DNA from: Romanomermis culicivorax
Taxonomy: Eukaryota > Nematoda > Enoplea > Mermithida > Mermithidae
Length of the DNA: 64,000 nt
Reading direction: 5' to 3'
Assembly: GCA_963922205.1 (NCBI GenBank)
Contig: CAWUHX010000121.1
Span: 1-64,000 of the forward strand
Made by a program: the position numbers and the translations under genes. The notes beneath the pieces were generated by a model that saw only the letters and a list, made by a program, of their open reading frames with translations, was not told the origin of the DNA and made no database searches. Every line of letters starts with the position of its first letter. Positions within the stretch are counted from its first letter, which is position 1. Below, in pieces: positions 48,355-60,936 of this stretch.

Positions 48355-49834
48355 GCTGGGTCTGCAACTTCTGGTTAGTATGAAGAAAGTTATCTTGAGG
48401 ATAATGGCCCGCTGTATGAATTCCTAAAAAAATAAACATTACTCATATTTTTGATTTGGTCAGTTTGTCTAGACCATGGAAATGAACAGTGTTGTATCGA
48501 CCGACTGACTGACTGACTGTGTTGGGACATGAAGAAATTAGTTTCCAAAACTGTTCAAGTGAAAGTTGCAGATAATAATTATGTTTCGAAAAATAATTCC
48601 AGGCCTAGTTGAGCATTTATACAAAGAATTTCAGAGGCATTTCAATAGAAATGAGAAGTTGCAAAAGTAGGAGATGTTTTCTGTGAAAAACATTTTATTG
48701 TCCACACTAAAGAAACCAATGTGAGATTTTAGATTCTGGCAAGGAAAAGATTTTTTTCTGCAAAAAATCAGGAATATTTATTTCTTCCGATGCAGCTATA
48801 TTGTGCTCACATGTCATTATGTTAAGTACATGATTTGTGCTAAGAAAATCAGTTTTCAAACAATTTCCTGATGTGGAATTTTTGAGCAAGCATTCTCTAC
48901 AAAAGCATACATTCAGCGCTTCACAGAAAAATTGCATCCAAAAGAAAAAAAACTACATGTTTTTTGATGAACTGTCCATTTGATGAACTGCTTATTTCTA
49001 TTTCATTATTCAACAAAGCCTACTCAACTGGACAACACTCTTCAGTAAATTAGATCTTGATCTGTTTCGGAATTAGGGCTTCTCAGTCAATGGGCAGCCC
49101 AACTTCATTCAACAAACAAATGAAAACTGTGTGAACGTTTGGGGCCGGTTGCAATAAATGAAATAATTGTAAGCAGGAGCTAATGGCAAACGTTTTCATG
49201 TGTTTTGTGTGTGAAGAAGTTCGTGATTATCTCAAGCTTTGTTCATGGCATATAGGCAGTATGGAATGAGGATAATTGAAACATGATACATCATTCAGTT
49301 TCTAGATTAAAAGCTGTCTTATTATAGTATCAATCAGCTAAATGGATGATATGCTAACAGCAGTCTCTATCATGGCTTCCTCAGTCAATAATAAAGGGGC
49401 AATCATTGTCATCTTATGAAAAATTCATACCCAGTTTTTTTGGAAAAGTGGTAAATTATCTATCTCAAAAAAACTTGCATTCAGACAAAGTAAAATCGGT
49501 TCACCAAACTTGCTTCTACTACAAAGGTTATCCCTAAACAAAGTTTCAACATCTGCTCCCCAAAAATTTTGACTATCATTTCATAGCATTTTTTGAGAGC
49601 TTCATGGCAGTATAGGTTTCATCAAAAGCTAACATGCATTTATTATAAAACTTGAAGCTCCGTATGCAATAGACCAAAGCTTGTTGATGGACACAATTTT
49701 TTGGCATGCAAAGGGATGCGAAATTATGAGATAGTAGCAACGTTTCTGGTAATGTGGTAACTCTCGACATTTGCATTTTTTGGATGAATCAAAAAATGGC
49801 AGGTGGATATGGGAGAAGTTGACATTTTCGTTGA
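48355..49834. other. 5' flank of the receptor, non-coding
   Basis: 48451-48500 is shared with 35927-35975. A (GACT)n run lies at about 48502-48520. 49255-49400 resembles 40845-40960 in short words (GTCTTATTATA, ATGATATGCTAA) and may be another old dispersed repeat. No gene was seen. Confidence 0.4.
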
Positions 49835-50200
49835 TTTGATTTAGTGGTTATCACCTTTGACTTCTGGTCTCAAGGACCAGGCCTTATTGCAGTGTAACCC
49901 CCATTTTTAATTCTGATGTCCGGCCTATTCAGACACAGTCTTTCTTCCTTTTGGAGTAGATAAATATAGGCAAGCTTGGAACTGTTCTTGCTGAGGTCAA
50001 CTCACCCCAGTTAGCATCTTGACAATAGTGTGGCAAATGATAAGGAGGCCCTATTCCATATTTGAGATAGGTAGTTTAACAAGTCGTGCCTGTAATGCAA
50101 ATGCTAGCCTGCAGAAGTTAACCTCCACTAGATGTTAAAAGGAACCTGAAAAGCACTTCTGATATAATAGGCACTAGTGGACACTAATAAGACGTTGTTA
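49835..50200 (+). repeat. tRNA-derived SINE, copy 3 (most diverged)
   Basis: The head TGATTTAGTGGTTATCACC and the body words TAGATAAA, CCCCAGTTAGCATCTTGACAATAGT, GAGATAGGTAG and CCTCCACTAGATG match copies 1 and 2. Box B has decayed. Same orientation, about 19 kb away. Confidence 0.75.
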
Positions 50201-50872
50201 TCCCATGAAGCCGGCCATTCCTGCTATAGGAGAAGATGATAGAGGTGGACACTCAACATTCTTGGGAAACAAGAAGTTGTCATTTGCATTTTTTTCCTCC
50301 AAGGAGTATCAATTAAAAGGTCGCAATCTGAACTCTGTCATCTGAATCAAAATGATTACCTTGCTACCCCTGAAAGTGTTAAAAAAACAACTCACTAATT
50401 ATTGTTATAGCTTTTGCACATGTGTAGTAATAAATGCAAATGGATCAACTTATTTCTCTCATGAAAATTTTTTTAAAAAAATTTAATGACCAGAAAATTT
50501 CAATTTAAAAATGACTGCAAATTTTCAAATGAATTCCCCATATCACCTTCCGCGTAAAAAAGTAGAATATGAGTAGATGTTCAAGTCATCAAAACATTGA
50601 GACTGATTCATTAAAAAGACAACAGTCCTTATGACGCTACACATCAGATAGATATATAAAAATCAAAAAGGCATGTAAAACTTAGAATCCCATATATTTT
50701 ACTTGTTTTCGGGAATTCAAAATGCAAATAAACCTGGGGGGAATAATGAAAAAATAAATACAGTGCTGTTGGATACACAGTCCCAAAATTTCTTCGAGAA
50801 ACAATACCATTCTCCTGGAATGATTTGAATTGTGTATTTCCAATTCAGAAGTCTAGCGATAACATGTGCCAT
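50201..50872. other. Non-coding DNA up to the LTR element insertion site
   Basis: No gene was seen. The last four bases, CCAT (50869-50872), are the target duplication of the LTR element. Confidence 0.4.
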
Positions 50873-51456
50873 TGTTGTATTTGTTGTCAGGGGCGGCGAT
50901 TGATGAGAGTGAGGCAGGATTGGGATTCCGAGGTTGCGTCCTTAATGTACGTGCTTCCCACACCCACGTTTACCCGATTAATTAATTACTAGTACTTAAA
51001 CCCCGACACTAATTACCCAACAATTAAAGAAAAACCCAATTTCTTTAATTGTCTCCCTTATTGCGCAATACCAAAAAGGCGAGGGAGTTTTCCTACCTTT
51101 TACTATTACGCAATAATATACAAAACTTACGTGACAAAACGAGATGGGCGAGGCGAAGAAAAATAAAAACAATAAATCGACTCCCACGCACGAGCGAGAA
51201 AAAGAGAGACGGAAAGGCGTGGTGGGAGGCAACGAGTATGTACTAGTGGTGGCCGACGGGGCGCACAACTAGTAAGTAAAAATACGAAAAATATAACGTT
51301 AATCAATAATCATAACAGAGACCAGCGCACGCGTACCGACGTGCGCTACAGTAAGATGGCTACTAGTGGTCCGCGTTGCTCTCTCCACTTGCCACCTGCG
51401 GGCCTCTATCGCGCTTTAACAAAACGATAAAAAATCGGCGGAAACACACTACAACA
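50873..51456 (-). repeat. 3' LTR
   Basis: 584 bp, differing from the other LTR at about 8 positions by eye (roughly 98.6% identical), none an indel. Begins TGTTGTA and ends ACAACA on the plus strand, both also valid TG/CA ends on the coding strand. Confidence 0.95.
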
Positions 51457-51470
51457 CCCCTCCCCCCTTG
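51457..51470 (-). other. Polypurine tract (plus-strand primer)
   Basis: On the element's coding strand an uninterrupted AAGGGGGGAGGGG-type run directly abuts the 3' LTR, as required for second-strand priming. Confidence 0.85.
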
Positions 51471-51947
51471 CAGTAGATCGCCTTAAGCGATCGTCAAGAA
51501 ATACCGAAAAACATGCAAGGGGAAGGGCTCCGCCACTACAGGCCGTCACCGGGGTTGCCGAAGAATTCTTCGGCGTCACACAGTGGGGCCGGCGGAGTTG
51601 TCGGGGTAGTTTGAGCCGATTTCTCGGGGCCGCGACAATAGTGTGTCCGGCGGCGGAGGTACGAACAAAAGCGGTGCAGGTGGGGGCGTGTAGCGGGCCA
51701 CTGGTGGTCATCTTACTGTATGGTTGCAGCGTCGGCTGCACGTGCGCTGGGGACGCTAGTACAAAATAATAAAGCACGAACGAGATTAGAAATGAAACAG
51801 CCGGGTCAAAAATGAGGTTAAGAAACACAAAAACGAAGAAAAACAATGTTACTGTACAAAAGCTTTTGTTCAATGGCGGCGGCGGTGACGAGTATCGGAT
51901 GCGGAGCGATGGTCTCGAGGGGAATCGCGGCGGTCGCGTTCGTTTCG

Positions 51948-54730
51948 TCAGTAACGATTGTTGTGGTAGCCATGTGGATCGCGAGGGTCGTCGTGGCCAT
52001 CAAAATGGATGTTATGGTAATAGCAGTTTCGACCATAATCGGTGGAATCGCGGCGGCGCCATGACGAGGCATACGTTTGGGGTTGAAGCGGCGAGAGCGG
52101 GTTCACGCCTCGCGGTGGCAACTGAGTGGCGATTAGAGACGGTCGATGGGACGGCGTCCCTGTTGGCGGCAACAGTCGCGGTGGCAAAAGGTTCCACCGG
52201 GCAGAAAAGTCGTGCCGACGCAGCAGGGGTGCGGGGCGATCCGTCTCGCTGTGATACTGCAAATAAATTTGTTGGATATCGGCGATTTCCGGCCGTTGTG
52301 GAAACGGGGCGTAACGCGGATAAGCCATCCAGCTGTCGATGAGTCCGACAGCGGTGTTGTAGGCTTGTAGTAGGCACGAGGGGTTATCCAAACCGCGGGC
52401 TTCATATAGGAAAAGGGTCAAGTGGGCGGTGTGAACGGCGTCGATGACGCCGAGCTCCTCAGCCCAAAGACCAGCGACCCATTTCAAGATCAGCGTTGCC
52501 ACGTCGTGCGAGATCGGCAGTTGTTGTTCTTGATATGCGGGGCGGTAATGGTCTCGAAAATATTGGTACAACGCGAGCGAAGTGTTCGTAGCACGGCTGT
52601 GCACGGGCATGATGATACGAATACCGAGGCGGCCGAAGAAGTTGACCAATACCATTTCGTGCAGCGTGCATGGCGAGAAAAATTCAACGGCAGGTTCAAT
52701 ATGCGGCGGGTAGCCCATTGTGACTAACGTAACCCAATGTGGCGTATCTGTGGTTCGGAAACGCGTATAATTTGGCAAACGTGTGGCTTCGCTAGGCAAT
52801 CGGGGTTTGATGGCTGGCGGGGAACTTGGTGGCAGGGGAGCTCCAGGAACCGGCCTAGTGGCGATGACCAATGACGGTTGAGCCTGCGCGGTACTCTGAG
52901 CCGACGTCGGGGCCATAGGTGGCAGCTACGTGGTGTGAGTTACCGTAGTCGTTGTAGCGGATGTCGGAGCCGTAGGCGGCTGCAACGTTACCGTGGGCGG
53001 AATTGAGGGTGTGGCGGGTTCCACGTCCATAGGAGGCGGTGGAAGCAGAGCTTTGAACTCGTCCTTCGGTGGGTTTTTCAAGGCTTCCAGACGTCGTTGA
53101 ATTTCCGCGTCTCGATGCAATGGGCTAATGTAATTCGTTAATTTCGATGGTGAACGGCGGAAACTGTGGCGATAATGTTCTTCGTAAAAACCTGTCGTGT
53201 GCACCTGGCGCGTTTGTTCGCTTTGGGTACGGTGGGGCGGTGCATCCTCCCGGCGTTCTTTTTGACGATTATCGCGGCTGGTTGGTTGAGTTTGTTGCGT
53301 TTTTTTGCGGTGGCGATCATCACGAGAGTGAGACTCGTGGCATGAATGATGGCTATCGTGATGAGTAGGCGGCGGTTTTGTTGCTGGCGCTACTGTTTTG
53401 GAGGACGCGGTTTTGGGTTTCGGCGTTGACGTGGCGTGCGAAGATCGTTTGGCCTCTTCGCGGGCTCTCTGTTTATCGCGTTGTTCGCGGCGTCGAGTTG
53501 TGCGTTTGCTGGGCGTTCTGCCGCACGCAGCACGCGAAGTGCTGGGTGGCGGTGTGCGTCTTGTGCTTGGTTCGTCCGTTGTGTGTGTCTTGTGAGACTT
53601 TCGATATGTGACTTCGTCGTGAAGTTGTTGTTTGCGCTTGGATGAGTGTTCATACCGGCCGGGCCTTCGGACTGGATTACCATGGCAATCTAGAGCCGGC
53701 GCGGACGTGCTGGAGGCCTGTGGGGTTTGAACATCCACAGGCGCCGTCTGCGGCACTAGAGTCGCTGGCTGCAGCGGTTGCGGGATCGATGGCGGTTGCG
53801 ATGTGACCGGTGGCGGCAAGGGAGCCGGTGTTTGCACAACGGGTTGGGCCAATACCGGAGCCCTTGGGGCGACTTGCGGTATCGGGGTGATCGTTGGTGG
53901 GGGTAACAAAATGCTTTGTACTGTTCTTTCAACGCTTCGGGGTAGTCTTTCCAATGATGTTCCGGAAACAACATCATGGGCGGCGGCGGCGGGAAATGAT
54001 ACGCGGTGAGTGCAGCAGTCAAGGCCGCGTGTTCAGCAGCTGAAATGAATTGTTGCGAAAAACGAACAGGAACACTATACCTGACTGCGGCAACGGTAGC
54101 GATGATCGGAGGCCCCGGCAAAACTGCTGGCGTCGCCAAATATATTCGTGGGTCCACGGTGGGTGCCGTGGTCGGTATCGTAGTGGCTGGTTCTGTAGAG
54201 ACGACGTCCATAGACGTGGATTGATCCACTGTGCTCTCTTCGGGTATATCGGTCAACATTTGTTCTGACGTCATCGTTTCGAAATCAATCGCAGCTGGTT
54301 GGATGGGCGTAGATTCGTCCATCAGAGCTGGAGCAACGTTGGAAATTTCATCGAGCGTCAATTTCAAAAAATCGGAGATTTGCGTAGCAGTTGCCGTGAT
54401 GTCAGATGGTGCGACTGGCACGGGAAGGGCCCACGCGTCTATTGACGGCGGCAGCTTCGCCATGTTGAGATCGAAAACTGGCGTATCGAGTAGTTCGTCG
54501 TCGGCGGGTTCAACTTCAACGTCAGTAGGGCGATCAAGCAGTTCCTCGGCGGTGAGCATTTGCACTGAAGCCGTAGTCGGCATGGGGTACGCCTACACTG
54601 GCACGGGGAACAAAAAATGGTTTTGAAAATCGATGAGCGCAATAAACGACGAATAAAAATGGAAATGGCTGTGTGGGTTGGCCATATAGTCGTGTTCGTC
54701 GATTTCGATTTCTTCGACGGACGTTTCCAT
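51948..54730 (-). pseudogene. Third ORF of the LTR element, unknown protein, disabled
   Basis: From ATG at 54730 to the stop at 51948 about 930 codons read as one protein except for three lesions: a TAG at 54593-54595, a frame change near 53910, and a TAG at 52926-52928. The N-terminal part (METSVEEIEIDEHDY) is acidic. The middle is proline/glutamine-rich, then strongly basic with Ser/Arg/His runs. A more globular C-terminal domain ([60 protein letters not shown]) follows, ending in a His/Tyr/Asp-rich tail. Its place after pol is that of env, but no signal peptide or membrane helix is seen, so an envelope is unlikely. It may be a nucleic-acid-binding or structural accessory protein. I know no named domain. 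Confidence 0.7.
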
Positions 54731-57700
54731 GTGGAAGATCGAGGGTGGTGAAAAATTTTGCATGTCGCATCGCGTCCTAATAATTGTCTATGCGCGGTAT
54801 CAGGAACTTGTCGCTAGGTGTGACGTCGTTGATTCCGCGGTAGTCGACAACTGGTCTCCAGGAGCCATCTTTTTTCTTCACTAGGAACAGCGGTGCGGCC
54901 CACAGTGAGCAGGATGGTTCAATGAAATCGTTGTCGAGCATTTCTTGGATATGGCGGCGTACAATTGGCCTTTGCTCCATCGCGGCGCGGTAGTAATGGC
55001 GGGATACTGGCTTTGCGGTGCCGGTGTCAATGCTGACGGTCAATTCGCTGGTAATAGTCGGTTTGTCGCCGAGGAGGCTAAAAACGTCTCGGCTTTGTTT
55101 GAGCATTTTGAGGGCTTTGTTCTTTTGTGCGGCAGAAACGTAAGTTTTTTCAATCATTTTGTTCAAAGCGAATTCCAATTTTTGTTGCGCGGTGTGACCA
55201 GGGAAGGATTTATCGAGTGCGGCAGGCTCGTGGTCTGTCAAATCGCGGTCAGCGGCAGCGGTTGCTATTTGGCAATCGGCGTAGTTTTCGGAATACTCTA
55301 GCGTGTGCTTTGCCATTGCAATAAGCTGGTTTGGTCGGAGTTTGATGCTGTTTGGCGTATTGTTGACAAAGAGGAGCGGGCAATGACCGTTGGTGATGTT
55401 GACAACTGCGGTTTCGACTGGAAGTTCTGCAGCTACGTTATTGGTGGCGAGGGGTTGTACAATCACGTCGGGAACGGTCGCCGATGTTGTGGGAAAAACG
55501 GTACTTTTGACCCATTGTTGGCAATGTGGCGAAATCGAAACGGAAGCTTGAGCGACGAGAAAAATCGGTTCGGCTAGTTCTGTAACCTCCAGCCGCCAAG
55601 GGGGCGGTTGGTGTGGACTAGGTTGAAGTTGCCGTATTGGTTGTTCGACTTCGATTTCTTCAGGTTGGCTAAAAATATCGGATTTATCATCATAGACACT
55701 TACTCGTTCGTCCTCTGGTATTTCTTCTAAGACATTGTCATTGGCGGCGTTTAGGAACAATTCCGTTCGAGGGCAGACCGAGGCGATTACCTTAAGCGGC
55801 AGCTTGACGTCTTGGATTTCTATGTAATTGTCTTTAAAGTTCAGAATGGCGTGGATATCCGGGTGCGCAAGGAAATCGGTCCCGATAATACATTGGTCGT
55901 TTCCATCATCGTCGAGGATTACACATTTGATCATGTGCTCTCCGAACGCGGATTCCATCATAACTACTACCAGGCCATGAGCATTGACAACGGCGCCATC
56001 AGCTACTTTGATTTTTCCGCAAATCGGGAGTTGGAGCGACTGTTTGTCGAAAGCACGTTTGACTAAGCCTGAGGACAAGATGGAGCATTGGGCACCTGTG
56101 TCGATGAGCGCATGGGCTTTGACGGCTCCAATTTTGATTGGAATTTGAAAGGCTCGCGTGGAAGCGTACTTGCGAACAAAGGATTTGGAAGAGGGCGTGA
56201 GGTTATCGATTTGACAAATGGACGAGCGGATGTGGCATGGGTCTTGAAAGGCGCGACCCGTTGCGTTCCAACAGACGATGCCGGGGCTGAAAATGGGCGC
56301 GGCGATGACCATATTGGCCGTAGACGTTGATCGATTGGTAGCGCGTGTTTCAAGTGCCAGTGTTGACGCGGTATTCGGTGCCGGAAGTGCGGGTAGGGCT
56401 AGTTGTAACTCTGAGGATTGGGAACTTGCGCGCGACGAGTCTGTTGGCGTTGTGACGTAGGGAGCCGGTACAGCGTTGTAGTGAATATGTTGTTCCCATG
56501 GTGCCAGGAATTGATGGTTTGGGTATATGGCGTAGGTATTCTGAACAAAATGATTAGGGCGGTGTATAGAGTTACCTTCATAAAATTGGGTTCGCGCGCC
56601 GCGGGCTTAGTTCGTGCCTCGTTGGGGGGGTCCTCTGCGGCGGGGTCTCCAATCGCGCTGGCCGCGAATATCATTCGAGTTGTTGCGAAAATCGACTTGC
56701 CGGGGATGGGTGGCGTAACTTTGACGGTTCAGTTCTTGGCGGGTTAATTGCTGGGCATTTTGCTGCTTGAGCCAAACGCAATCTTCGGTGTTGTGGGTGC
56801 AGGATTTGTGGGCGTCGCACCAAAGGCCTGTAGGTTGCGTTGTGCATGCGCGGTCTCCGCTGGCTGTTCGATCGAAATGATTGACGTACGGCTCTCTGTT
56901 TTGAGACGGATGGCGTGGGCTCTGTTGCCTGTTTGTGGTGATCGTTTCATCTGGGCGTTGTCGGGATTTTCGATCTTCATAATCGCCGTCGTATCTTTGA
57001 ATCAATTGTTCCAATAGCATTTCCATACGCGGCGGTTGCGGCGGCGGTGGTTCAATCGCTTGCGGTTGAAAGGAGACGAATTTAGCAGGGGCTGGTGCCA
57101 AATATTGGGATCTGCGGTCCATGGAAGGAGAGCGCTCGCGATAGCGGTTTTGAGGACGATCCATGCTACGTTGGCGTTCGAAGCGGCGGTCAAATGGTTG
57201 TGGAGACTTCGGTAGTTGGGGTTCCTGATCAGCTTGGTTGATGAGAATGGGACTTTCCGCGGTTCCTATTTCGGCTTTCGTTGCGTTGAGGACACTACGG
57301 GCTTTGGCTACGGCGTCGGCCAATTGTTGGACATTTGTAAAACCTTTTGCTTGTTCGCCGATTGTTAATTGATAGAAAACAGGCATTTTTGTCAAGAAAG
57401 TGTCAATTACTTGTTTGTGCTGGAATGTTTGATCTTCATGCTGATATAATAACTGTACGTAAGTACTCAAAAACGCAGCGGATTCTTCTCCAACTTCGGG
57501 GGTGATTGACGCGAGCTTGCGTTTGAGGGTCATTGGATTGCAGTCGGGAGCCAATTGGAACATGAGTAAGTGTTTGGCGTCTTCGTATCGAGTCATATCC
57601 TGGATCATATCACTCGGCGTATCACGGGTGAGATGGCGTAGGGCACTCATTTTTACGTGGTTGGAGGCGTCGTAGCCGAATTCGTTTTCCAGACGAATGA

Positions 57701-58895
57701 AGAAGCGTAGCAGGCGTTTATTGGTCGCGGCGCCGTCAATAATCAGCGGATGCATGTTGTCGACTATTGTTTTGATGCAGCTATCTTCTTCACGATGAGA
57801 CGTGCGCGGCATGTCATACCGAGGTTGCGGATGTTCATAATAATCTTCTGGCGGATAATCGGAGAATCCGAAATGGTTTGCCGTGGGCGGTGGGCGTCTT
57901 TGAAGCGCGGAACGGTGTAAATCTTCGTCGGCGCGCGTAGGGCGGGTGAATTCGTTGTTGTACAGGGTGTCCGTTGACGGCGCTTTAGGTTTGACTGGAT
58001 TTGGTAGCCTGCCCAAGACTGGAGCTGGTTCAGTTTCACGGAGAGTTTCGTTTGGGATATAAATATCTCTTGTTTCCTCGCTGTGAAACCGTGAGGACAC
58101 CGGCAGCGGTCTTGGTGTGGGCGGATTGCGCGCATGAGTTGCGGCGGCGGTTGTGGAAATCAATTGTTGCATTTGCTCGGCGAGTGCAGCGAAACGCGCG
58201 TTTGTGGCTTTAGTTTGCTCTTGGATTTTGCGTTGGACGCGTAATTGCTGTGCTTGAAATTAGTCAGAAACGGCGCCGATGATTTGATCAATCGTTTGTT
58301 CTGTAGGAACGTTGTTGGTTATGCGCGTGGCGGCGGTGTTGAGTTGATCCAGCGCGTCGCGTGCTTCGATCTGAAAGTTTTGAACTTCGTTGGCGTTTGC
58401 GATGGCTAGGCTGCTACGGTGATTATTTGCTGAAGCGCGGGTGGTGGCTGGGGCTTGTGGTGGTTCAATATTGACAAAAGATTCGGAGGAGTCGGTTCTG
58501 GCAACTGTTTGATCATTGTTATTTCTGGCTGCGGCGCTTGGCGGCGTCATTTGCGATGCGATCGGCGCGTTAGGGCAGTTTACAGCGGCGATGATGGGGT
58601 TTTGTTCTAGCGGCCGCGGGGGTTGAGAATTGATCATCGCCGCGGTTGCGGGAATGAGCGGTGTTTGCGGTTGTGCCATCCCATCCAGCGCAGGGGTACT
58701 GAAATTAGACAAGGGCGGATTATGGGGCGGGAGGCTTACCGCGGGTATCGCTGTCGATTGCGTAATATTTGACAGTTGCGGCAATAGCATTTGATCAAAA
58801 CTTAGGGCGCGGTGTGCGGCTGTGGCAGCCTTCGGAGAACTGGATCGCGACGGAAAGCGGTTGAAGTCCGGCGGTGTGTGGCTTACTGTTGGCAT
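54731..58895 (-). pseudogene. gag-pol of the LTR element, single frame with three stops and most of pol deleted
   Basis: Starting at ATG 58895 ([11 protein letters not shown] context) one frame runs to about 54735 with in-frame stops TAA at 58260-58262, TAA at 56607-56609 and TAG at 54777-54779. Gag covers roughly 58895-56610: a capsid-like helical region ([15 protein letters not shown]) and a Cys/His element [15 protein letters not shown] near 56800 instead of a classical knuckle. The protease shows [11 protein letters not shown] with the catalytic Asp near 56100. Reverse transcriptase begins around 54990 with [20 protein letters not shown] and [12 protein letters not shown], and breaks off after KFFTTLDL, directly before the third ORF. 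Same-frame gag and pol suggest a natural fusion or readthrough design. Confidence 0.88.
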
Positions 58896-59013
58896 CTTTT
58901 TTCGTAGGTTATAATAACCTCTTTTGTACCCTTTGGCGCAGCTGCAGTGAGGTCGAATTTTGAATTCTTTAAGCGATTTCGGATGCAACGCAACGGTGGG
59001 GAGAGGCAGCGTA

Positions 59014-59031
59014 CAATCCAAGCGGTCACCA
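59014..59031 (-). other. Primer binding site
   Basis: Two bases after the 5' LTR the coding strand reads TGGTGACCGCTTGGATTG. TGG pairs with the CCA end of a tRNA; which tRNA cannot be told without a tRNA set from the host. Confidence 0.65.
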
Positions 59032-59032
59032 G

Positions 59033-59616
59033 TGTTGTATTTGTTGTCAGGGGCAGCGATTGATGAGAGTGAGGCAGGATTGGGATTCCGAGGTTGCGTC
59101 CTTAATGTACGTGCTTCCCACACCCACGTTTACCCGATTAATTAATTACTGGTACTTAAACCCTGACACTAATTACCCAACGATTAAAGAAAAACCCAAT
59201 TTCTTTAATTGTCTCCCTTATTGCGCAATACCAAAAAGGCGAGGGAGTTTTCCTACCTTTTACTATTACGCAATAATATACAAAACTTACGTGACAAAAC
59301 GAGATGGGCGAGGCGAAGAAAAATAAAAACAATAAATCGACTCCCACGCACGAGCGAGAAAAAGAGAGAGGGAAAGGGGTGGTGGGAGGCAACGAGTATG
59401 TACTAGTGGTGGCCGACGGGGCGCACAACTAGTAAGTAAAAATACGAAAAATATAACGTTAATCAATAATCATAACAGAGACCAGCACACGCGTACCGAC
59501 GTGCGCTACAGTAAGATGGCTACTAGTGGTCCGTGTTGCTCTCTCCACTTGCCACCTGCGGGCCTCTATCGCGCTTTAACAAAACGATAAAAAATCGGCG
59601 GAAACACACTACAACA
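59033..59616 (-). repeat. 5' LTR
   Basis: 584 bp; partner of 50873-51456. Followed outside by CCAT, the matching target duplication. Confidence 0.95.
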
Positions 59617-60936
59617 CCATTCTTGGAAAAAATGGCTAGTTTGTAGTGTAACTGATTCTCTGGACCTTGCTCACTAAACTAGACTACATTTCATTTTACA
59701 TATTTGAGCAATGGCAGATTTTGATTTATGGATCATAAACTGAATGTTTTGCACGTGCATGAAAAAGAACAAGCATGAGAAAATATTGTTTGTATAAAAC
59801 TACTTCTACCACCATGGGCTGTCAAAAGTACCATGTCATGTAGATTTTCTAGAATGAAGACTTTAGCCTCAGGAGCATAGTTTTTGAGAGTAATAAATAG
59901 GTTGCATCCATTCTCCATCTGTATTTTTAGTAAGATTACATTTAATGTGGCTGGATTTACATCCTGAAAGATTTGATTTGATAAAATTAAATTTCATCAT
60001 TTATCATGTCTAATTATGTGATTCTAACAAACAATGAACTTCCTTTTCTCCAATAATCATTCAGATTTTATTGATTACTAAATTCGTATGCATGAGGACA
60101 TATTACCCAAATGCAAAAAACTATTGTAATTGCCTTGGCAACTGAATTTTTCAAATTGATGAGGAGGCAGCTAGCAATCATTTAGATTGAACCATGAGGA
60201 TGTCAATAATATGCGTAGGTCATCTCTGCATAGGTCAAGAGACCTCAGCAATATAACTAAAAATACTATCTGCTTGTGTACAAATGATTACTATAGGTCA
60301 CTCAATAGAGTTCCCTGCAATTAAAAGCCAGTAAAGTTCAACAATCCTGCAGCAGACTAGATACAACATTCAGTTGCTGCATAATCTAAGTTTGTTAAGA
60401 CCAGTACTGACACTACTTTGCAATCAAAAAGCAATCAGACTTGCCCGGGATGCTTCCTGGAGGCTACTGTGTAAGACAGTAAGAACTCACTATAGTATAA
60501 TTCAGGTTGATTCTGGGCTGTCTTGGTTCTGATGAAAGTTCAGTGTCGGGCACCCTATTGCAATTATTGCATATGTAATCACACAATATAGATAAATGTC
60601 AAGTACCATAAGAACATACATAATATTGAGTTCTAGTGGGTGTTTAAAGAAACACTCCTATACATTTTACACCATAGTTGGTTACACAACAGCAATTTAC
60701 ACATTTTTTCACCAAAAAACACTTTGTATCAGGTCTTCACAACTTTTTCTGTTTTACCACAAGCCAGAAAGTAAAAATATGGTTTTTTATACTTTAATTA
60801 AAATCGAAATTCATGTTTTTTTCAAACATTTTATCAACAGGTGTTTCATTGAATTCTATCTTTCTTCGATGATAACCAATTGGCTTCTAATTTGAAACAA
60901 TAAATTAAATTTTCTTCTCACATTATTTATTTCTAC
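59617..60936. repeat. Dispersed repeats right of the LTR element
   Basis: 59813-60190 belongs to the family also at 41450-42960 and, inverted, at 62760-63060. 60380-60510 is inverted relative to 45420-45560. No gene was seen. Confidence 0.5.

Larger units (their letters stand above)
50873..59616 (-). mobile_element. Ty3/Gypsy-type LTR retrotransposon with a third ORF and a deleted pol
   Basis: Two 584-bp LTRs (50873-51456 and 59033-59616), TG...CA ends, CCAT on both sides (50869-50872 and 59617-59620), a purine tract before the 3' LTR and a TGG-starting primer site after the 5' LTR define a complete insertion on the minus strand. Internally 5' to 3': gag, aspartic protease, the first part of a Ty3/Gypsy-like reverse transcriptase, then an abrupt junction to a long third ORF. 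Most of reverse transcriptase, RNase H and integrase are gone, so the copy depended on others to move. The internal part is GC-richer than the host DNA. Confidence 0.93.

Noticed and set aside
51812-52342. Plus-strand frames over the LTR element's third ORF and gag-pol
   Set aside because: Shadows of the minus-strand frames in GC-rich DNA.
51948-54730. Third ORF as a retroviral envelope
   Set aside because: No signal peptide, no TM segment and no cysteine/glycosylation pattern were seen.
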